Source: Candidatus Aenigmatarchaeota archaeon (GTDB taxonomy: Archaea > Aenigmatarchaeota > Aenigmatarchaeia > CG10238-14 > SpSt-28). Taken from it: 8,801 nt of DNA. The translations under genes were made by a program, and so were the position numbers. This document shows, piece by piece, positions 5,878 through 8,801 of this stretch. The notes below the pieces were generated by a model, which was not told where the DNA came from, made no database searches, and saw only the letters and a program-made list of their open reading frames with translations. The stretch's first letter is position 1. Each line of letters opens with the position of its first letter. The stretch spans positions 1 to 8,801 of the forward strand of contig JANXEB010000052.1 in NCBI GenBank assembly GCA_025058985.1. The letters are read 5' to 3'.

Positions 5878-8031
5878 ATTTTCTTGAATGATTTCTTTTT
5901 CGTCATTTGTGATATAATCCCAAACTTTTTTCATTTTTTCTAAATCTTCATTTTTTATAACTGTATACAAAACATCTTCTTCTTTCAAATTTTTTTCGAA
6001 TACAGCTTCATCAATACTAATAGCTACTTTATCATTAGTTTTTGCAAAATCTGTTGATTTACCTTCAACTTGTATGTCTAGAATTTTCCCAACTATTTTA
6101 CCATCTTTTCTTTTCAACAAGCTACCCTTTTTCAAGTAACCTTTTATAACTTCAATACCAACTATACATGGATTAGATTTTCTAAAAATACATCCTTTTA
6201 AAACTTTAATTTTAGCAGCTCTGTTTATTGAAGATAGTATTTCATTTATTTCTTCTTTTTTGATTTTTTCTAAGAAGTTTTTATAATCTTCTATTAATTT
6301 ATAGATAATGTTGCTCTTAAAAATTTTCACATCAAAATCTCTTGCTAATCTTTCTACTTCTTCATTCGTTTCTAGATTGAATAACAGTATTACTTTTTTA
6401 TCTTTTTTAAAATTTTGAAGCTCTATGAAATCTTCTTTTTTCGGTAAACCAATATCAGCCTTTTTTATACTGATTTTTTCTTCTTCCAGAATTTTAACAA
6501 GTGCTTCTAAACTACCTAAAGTATCTGCCAAAATTATTATTCCTTCTATATCCTTTGAAAATGTTATTTCTTCAAATTCCTTTTTTAGGGTTTCTTTAGC
6601 TTTTTCTAAGTTTTTTTCATCTTCTAAACCAATAAAAGAACAACCTGGATAAACATTCTCAAGATCCGTGCAAATCAATCTTGCTCCAGCAGAAGCAACT
6701 ATTTCTTCGACATGTTTAAACTTTTTTTCTACTCTTATGTCTTGCACAGTTTCTGGCAATAAAATTGCTCTTATTTTCGATACTTTAATTTCTTTTCCAC
6801 CAAAAACTATGGAATATCCTTTTTTCAAAATACCATCATAAAGTATTATATCAGCAACTTTTCCAATTCCTTTTACATCCTTTATTTCTAGCACAGATCC
6901 TCTTGATTCTCTAGATAGGGTTAATTTGTTTTTTAAGAATTTTTGAGCTAGACCAGCTAAAACTAGTAAAATTTCTTGTATACCTTCTTTGTTAACAGAG
7001 CTTATAGGAACTATACAAACTTGTTTTGTAAAATCGGTAACTCTGTCAACTCTTTCTGAATTGAAACCATATTTCGCTAGTTCTATTACGATTTGATAAA
7101 CTTTTTTTTCTAGCTCATTTTTTGCAATTTCATTTTGTTTTGAAAAACTATCCAAAAAACAGCTAGAATAATAGCTTCTCCAGTTTGTTATTCTATCTAT
7201 TTTTGTAGCAGCTACGACAAAAGGAACTTTATACATTTTTAGTATTTTTAAGCTTTCTATGGTTTGTTCTTTAAATCCTTCATTTATATCAACAACTAAA
7301 ATAGCTAAGTCAGATATGGGACCTGCTCTTTTTCTCATTCCTATGAAAGCAGCGTGCCCTGGCGTGTCAATAAAAAGTAAACCAGGTACTTCTAACTTTA
7401 TGTTCATTTTTTTTAGTAAGTTTCCACATATATCTTCTATAACTTTTTTTGGGACATAGGTAGCTCCTACATGCTGAGTTAATTCACCAGGCTCAGTTTT
7501 CGAAACAGCAGTTCCTCTTATCGAATCTAATAAAGTTGTATTATGAACTAGAATATCATTGGCAACATAGTTTTGGTATTTTTTAACAGTGAAATCATAA
7601 ACAAATCCTTTATAAAAAAAGGTTTTTGTCTTTTTAACTTCTTCGAATCCGTTTATTGTTAGTATTTTATTACCTGGTTTAATTTTATCTGCTCTTATCC
7701 AACCGTTTTCAGTCAAAAACGGATGTTCTTTAGTTACTCTGATTTTTTTATTATTTTGTAGAGAAATTTTATATAAAAGTCCCTTGAAAGGAACTTTCCA
7801 AACCTGTGTAGCAAAGTTTTTTATAAAGTTTTTTCCGTCAAATGAAACCACTTTGACTTTTTTGTTTATGTAAAAATAGTTTCCATCTTTGAATATTTTT
7901 AATTTTTCATCAAAAAATTTTTCTATTTTTTTCTTTTTTTCATTACTTATTATCTTTTCTTTTGGGAAAATACACTTTCCATGATCGATATGTCCAACAG
8001 TTGTGACTATAGGCGATCTAATTTTTTCCAT
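5869..8031 (-). CDS. infB: Translation initiation factor aIF5B (IF2-like GTPase) with mini-intein
   Basis: The 720-residue precursor is the archaeal IF5B, the GTPase that promotes ribosomal subunit joining. Residues 1-19 plus 165-720 make a 575-aa mature factor, close to the usual archaeal size (about 590-600). The P-loop GHIDHGK/TT is interrupted by the intein after Lys19. Other GTPase signatures are the switch I Thr in GELTQHVGAT (182-191), DTPGHAAF (222-229), the G4 motif as TKID (276-279, usually NKxD) and PISS (342-345) near G5. Barrel, alpha/beta and C-terminal barrel domains follow without a frameshift. Translation needs protein splicing to become active, since the P-loop is split. The ATG at 8031 begins just before IRSPIVTTVGH, as in the family. 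An AT box near 8056-8064 lies about 29 bp upstream, suggesting a leaderless mRNA. Confidence 0.95.
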   Translation of the reverse strand: MEKIRSPIVTTVGHIDHGKCIFPKEKIISNEKKKKIEKFFDEKLKIFKDGNYFYINKKVKVVSFDGKNFIKNFATQVWKVPFKGLLYKISLQNNKKIRVTKEHPFLTENGWIRADKIKPGNKILTINGFEEVKKTKTFFYKGFVYDFTVKKYQNYVANDILVHNTTLLDSIRGTAVSKTEPGELTQHVGATYVPKKVIEDICGNLLKKMNIKLEVPGLLFIDTPGHAAFIGMRKRAGPISDLAILVVDINEGFKEQTIESLKILKMYKVPFVVAATKIDRITNWRSYYSSCFLDSFSKQNEIAKNELEKKVYQIVIELAKYGFNSERVDRVTDFTKQVCIVPISSVNKEGIQEILLVLAGLAQKFLKNKLTLSRESRGSVLEIKDVKGIGKVADIILYDGILKKGYSIVFGGKEIKVSKIRAILLPETVQDIRVEKKFKHVEEIVASAGARLICTDLENVYPGCSFIGLEDEKNLEKAKETLKKEFEEITFSKDIEGIIILADTLGSLEALVKILEEEKISIKKADIGLPKKEDFIELQNFKKDKKVILLFNLETNEEVERLARDFDVKIFKSNIIYKLIEDYKNFLEKIKKEEINEILSSINRAAKIKVLKGCIFRKSNPCIVGIEVIKGYLKKGSLLKRKDGKIVGKILDIQVEGKSTDFAKTNDKVAISIDEAVFEKNLKEEDVLYTVIKNEDLEKMKKVWDYITNDEKEIIQENLT
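7540..7974 (-). other. 145-aa mini-intein in the aIF5B P-loop
   Basis: The precursor segment from Cys20 to Asn164 is a self-splicing Hint domain inserted between GHIDHGK and TTLLD. Splicing landmarks are Cys20 at the N-terminal junction, the block B TxxH motif in VTKEHPFLT (Thr100, His103), the block F-like VYDFTV (144-149) and the C-terminal VHN (162-164) followed by extein Thr165. All catalytic residues for Cys/Thr-type splicing are present. At 145 residues there is no room for a LAGLIDADG homing endonuclease, so it should splice but cannot home by itself. Archaeal IF2 inteins (for example in Methanocaldococcus and Pyrococcus) use this same insertion point but are mostly much larger. The reading frame stays open, so it is presumably active. 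Confidence 0.94.
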
Positions 8032-8070
8032 ATAGAAAAGTATTTAAATATAAAAGATATAAATATAATC
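8032..8070. promoter_or_regulatory. Divergent promoter region of aIF5B and the winged-helix gene
   Basis: This 39-bp spacer contains the perfect palindrome TATTTAAATA (8041-8050), centred 25 bp before the ATG at 8071, an ideal TATA position for a leaderless transcript. On the opposite strand, TTTATATC (complement of 8057-8064) is about 29 bp before the aIF5B ATG. Because the two promoters overlap, a protein bound at the palindrome would affect both genes. Confidence 0.5.
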
Positions 8071-8349
8071 ATGAAAAAAGAATCATCTTTGCTAAAGCTT
8101 CTTTTTAAGCTGAAGCCGTTGAGAGTAATGCTATCTTTAAACGACGGACCAAAGTATCCTTCTGCTATTTCCAAAGAAATAGATTGCACATATTCTCATA
8201 CAATGAAAATATTGGAAGAGTTAAAAAAACACGAGTTGGTAGAGTTTACAAAAAGCGGTAGGATAAAAGTTGTTACAATAACAAAAAAAGGTGAAGAAGT
8301 TTTTAGAGTTTTGAGAAGTTTAAGTGAAAAAATAAATAATCTCAAATAG
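8071..8349 (+). CDS. Small winged helix-turn-helix protein, probable transcription regulator
   Basis: The 92-residue product is a stand-alone winged helix of the MarR/ArsR-like type. A first helix (LLKLLFKLKPLRVMLSL, 7-23) is followed by the helix-turn-helix YPSAISKEIDCTYSHTMKIL (29-48), whose recognition helix is SHTMKILEELKKHELV (42-57). A beta wing (VEFTKSGRIKVVTITKKG, 57-74) and a C-terminal helix, probably for dimerisation, complete it. No ligand domain or metal-binding cysteine cluster is seen. The ATG at 8071 is chosen over an in-frame ATG at 7981 because the latter lies inside aIF5B and the TATA palindrome sits 25 bp before 8071. It could regulate its own promoter and that of aIF5B, which is inference. 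Its 3' end overlaps the PH-like gene by 8 bp. Confidence 0.82.
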   Translation: MKKESSLLKLLFKLKPLRVMLSLNDGPKYPSAISKEIDCTYSHTMKILEELKKHELVEFTKSGRIKVVTITKKGEEVFRVLRSLSEKINNLK

Positions 8350-8749
8350 AAGTTTTGTGCTTTATAATCTTTAATAATTCTTCTGGTTTATAAACTTTTT
8401 CTATTACTATTACCTTCGTGTTAGTATAAATTATCAAATCACCAAAGTTTAATAGTTTACCTAGGAAATTTTTTCTAATACTAAAAGATCCGATATCTTC
8501 AAATTTAATTTCTTCTATTTTTTTGTTTATCAAACCTTCTTTTATAATTATTTCATTTTCTTCTATTTTATATTTTTTTGTCCTTCTTTTTATTTCAGCT
8601 TCATATAGAGAATAGAAAATATAAATTGTTACTAAAAACAGTAAAATAAAACTAATCTCGATTCCAAAAGTAAAAATTAGTAAAATTATTAGTAAAATTG
8701 AAAAAACGTAATTGCCTAAATAAGCTCTTCTACTTCTTTCTATTAACAT
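8342..8749 (-). CDS. Two-TM membrane protein with a bacterial PH-like (DUF304 type) domain
   Basis: The 135-residue protein starts with a basic stretch (IERSRRAYLGN), then two adjacent hydrophobic helices (about 12-29 and 31-48) forming a hairpin, and a soluble domain from about residue 58. That domain follows the DUF304/bPH2 pattern (PF03703): YKIEENEIIIKEGLINKK (60-77), then IKFEDIGSFSIRKNFLGKLL (81-100), FGDLIIYT (102-109) and a final helix after YKPEEL (120-125). Such proteins sit in the membrane with the PH-like domain in the cytosol; the function is unknown. A TATA-like CCATAAAAG (complement of 8771-8779) is centred 26 bp before the ATG, suggesting a leaderless mRNA. Confidence 0.85.
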   Translation of the reverse strand: MLIERSRRAYLGNYVFSILLIILLIFTFGIEISFILLFLVTIYIFYSLYEAEIKRRTKKYKIEENEIIIKEGLINKKIEEIKFEDIGSFSIRKNFLGKLLNFGDLIIYTNTKVIVIEKVYKPEELLKIIKHKTSI

Positions 8750-8801
8750 AAAATTAGTTTTGTAGAAATACTTTTATGGAGATAGAGATTTGTTCTTTAA
8801 G

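Noticed and set aside
7981..8070. Longer start for the winged-helix gene at 7981
   Set aside because: It would overlap the aIF5B 5' end and P-loop codons and lie upstream of the TATA palindrome that fits a start at 8071.
8776..8801. Possible start of a plus-strand gene (ATG GAG ATA GAG ATT) running off the right edge
   Set aside because: Only eight codons are visible, and the ATG overlaps the likely TATA box of the PH-like gene. It may be real, but it cannot be supported here.
1..8801. CRISPR array, insertion sequence or att-site-like direct repeats
   Set aside because: No regularly spaced repeats, transposase or integrase frames are present. The similarity between the two tRNA 5' halves is explained by tRNA homology, and the partial one does not look like an integration duplicate of tRNA-Gln because its first base pair and D-loop differ.

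Overview
The window is AT-rich (sampled lines run from about 22% to 42% G+C by eye) and clearly archaeal. It encodes an aIF5B-type initiation factor carrying an intein, a short archaeal-class PRPP synthetase, an Hjc-type Holliday junction resolvase, a tRNA without an encoded CCA, TATA-like boxes about 25 bp from start codons, and almost no Shine-Dalgarno sequences. The complete tRNA is GC-rich in an AT-rich background, which hints at a thermophile. The very tight packing and short proteins would fit a small-genome (DPANN-like) archaeon. The lineage is an inference; no marker here fixes it.

Layout. The left edge holds the 5' part of a tRNA on the minus strand, divergent from a PRPP synthetase gene (77-934, +). 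A minus-strand run follows: SAM-dependent O-methyltransferase (2184-1615), small CPYC thioredoxin/glutaredoxin-like protein (1578-1330) and YjbQ/UPF0047 protein (1325-915). A 331-bp gene-free stretch (2185-2515) holds two TTTATATA octamers and a long imperfect inverted repeat. Next come tRNA-Gln(CTG) (2516-2588) and, 3 bp later, an Hjc-like resolvase gene (2592-2912).

Three paralogous GH130-family (PH1107-related) genes fill 2895-5877: one on the minus strand, and a divergently transcribed overlapping pair on the plus strand. The aIF5B gene (8031-5869, -) has a 145-residue mini-intein placed exactly inside its GTP-binding P-loop. A small winged-helix protein (8071-8349, +) is divergent from it, and a two-TM PH-like (DUF304-type) membrane protein (8749-8342, -) closes the window.

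How it fits together. The housekeeping genes (prs, aIF5B, tRNAs, hjc) surround one accessory-looking metabolic module, the GH130 trio. If at least one member is a phosphorylase, it would split beta-mannosides with phosphate to give mannose-1-phosphate without spending ATP. The three proteins differ at positions expected to bind phosphate, so they probably do not share one activity. All four convergent junctions overlap by 8-20 bp, and the three clear divergent junctions are only 39-49 bp long, so transcripts are probably leaderless and terminate inside opposing genes.
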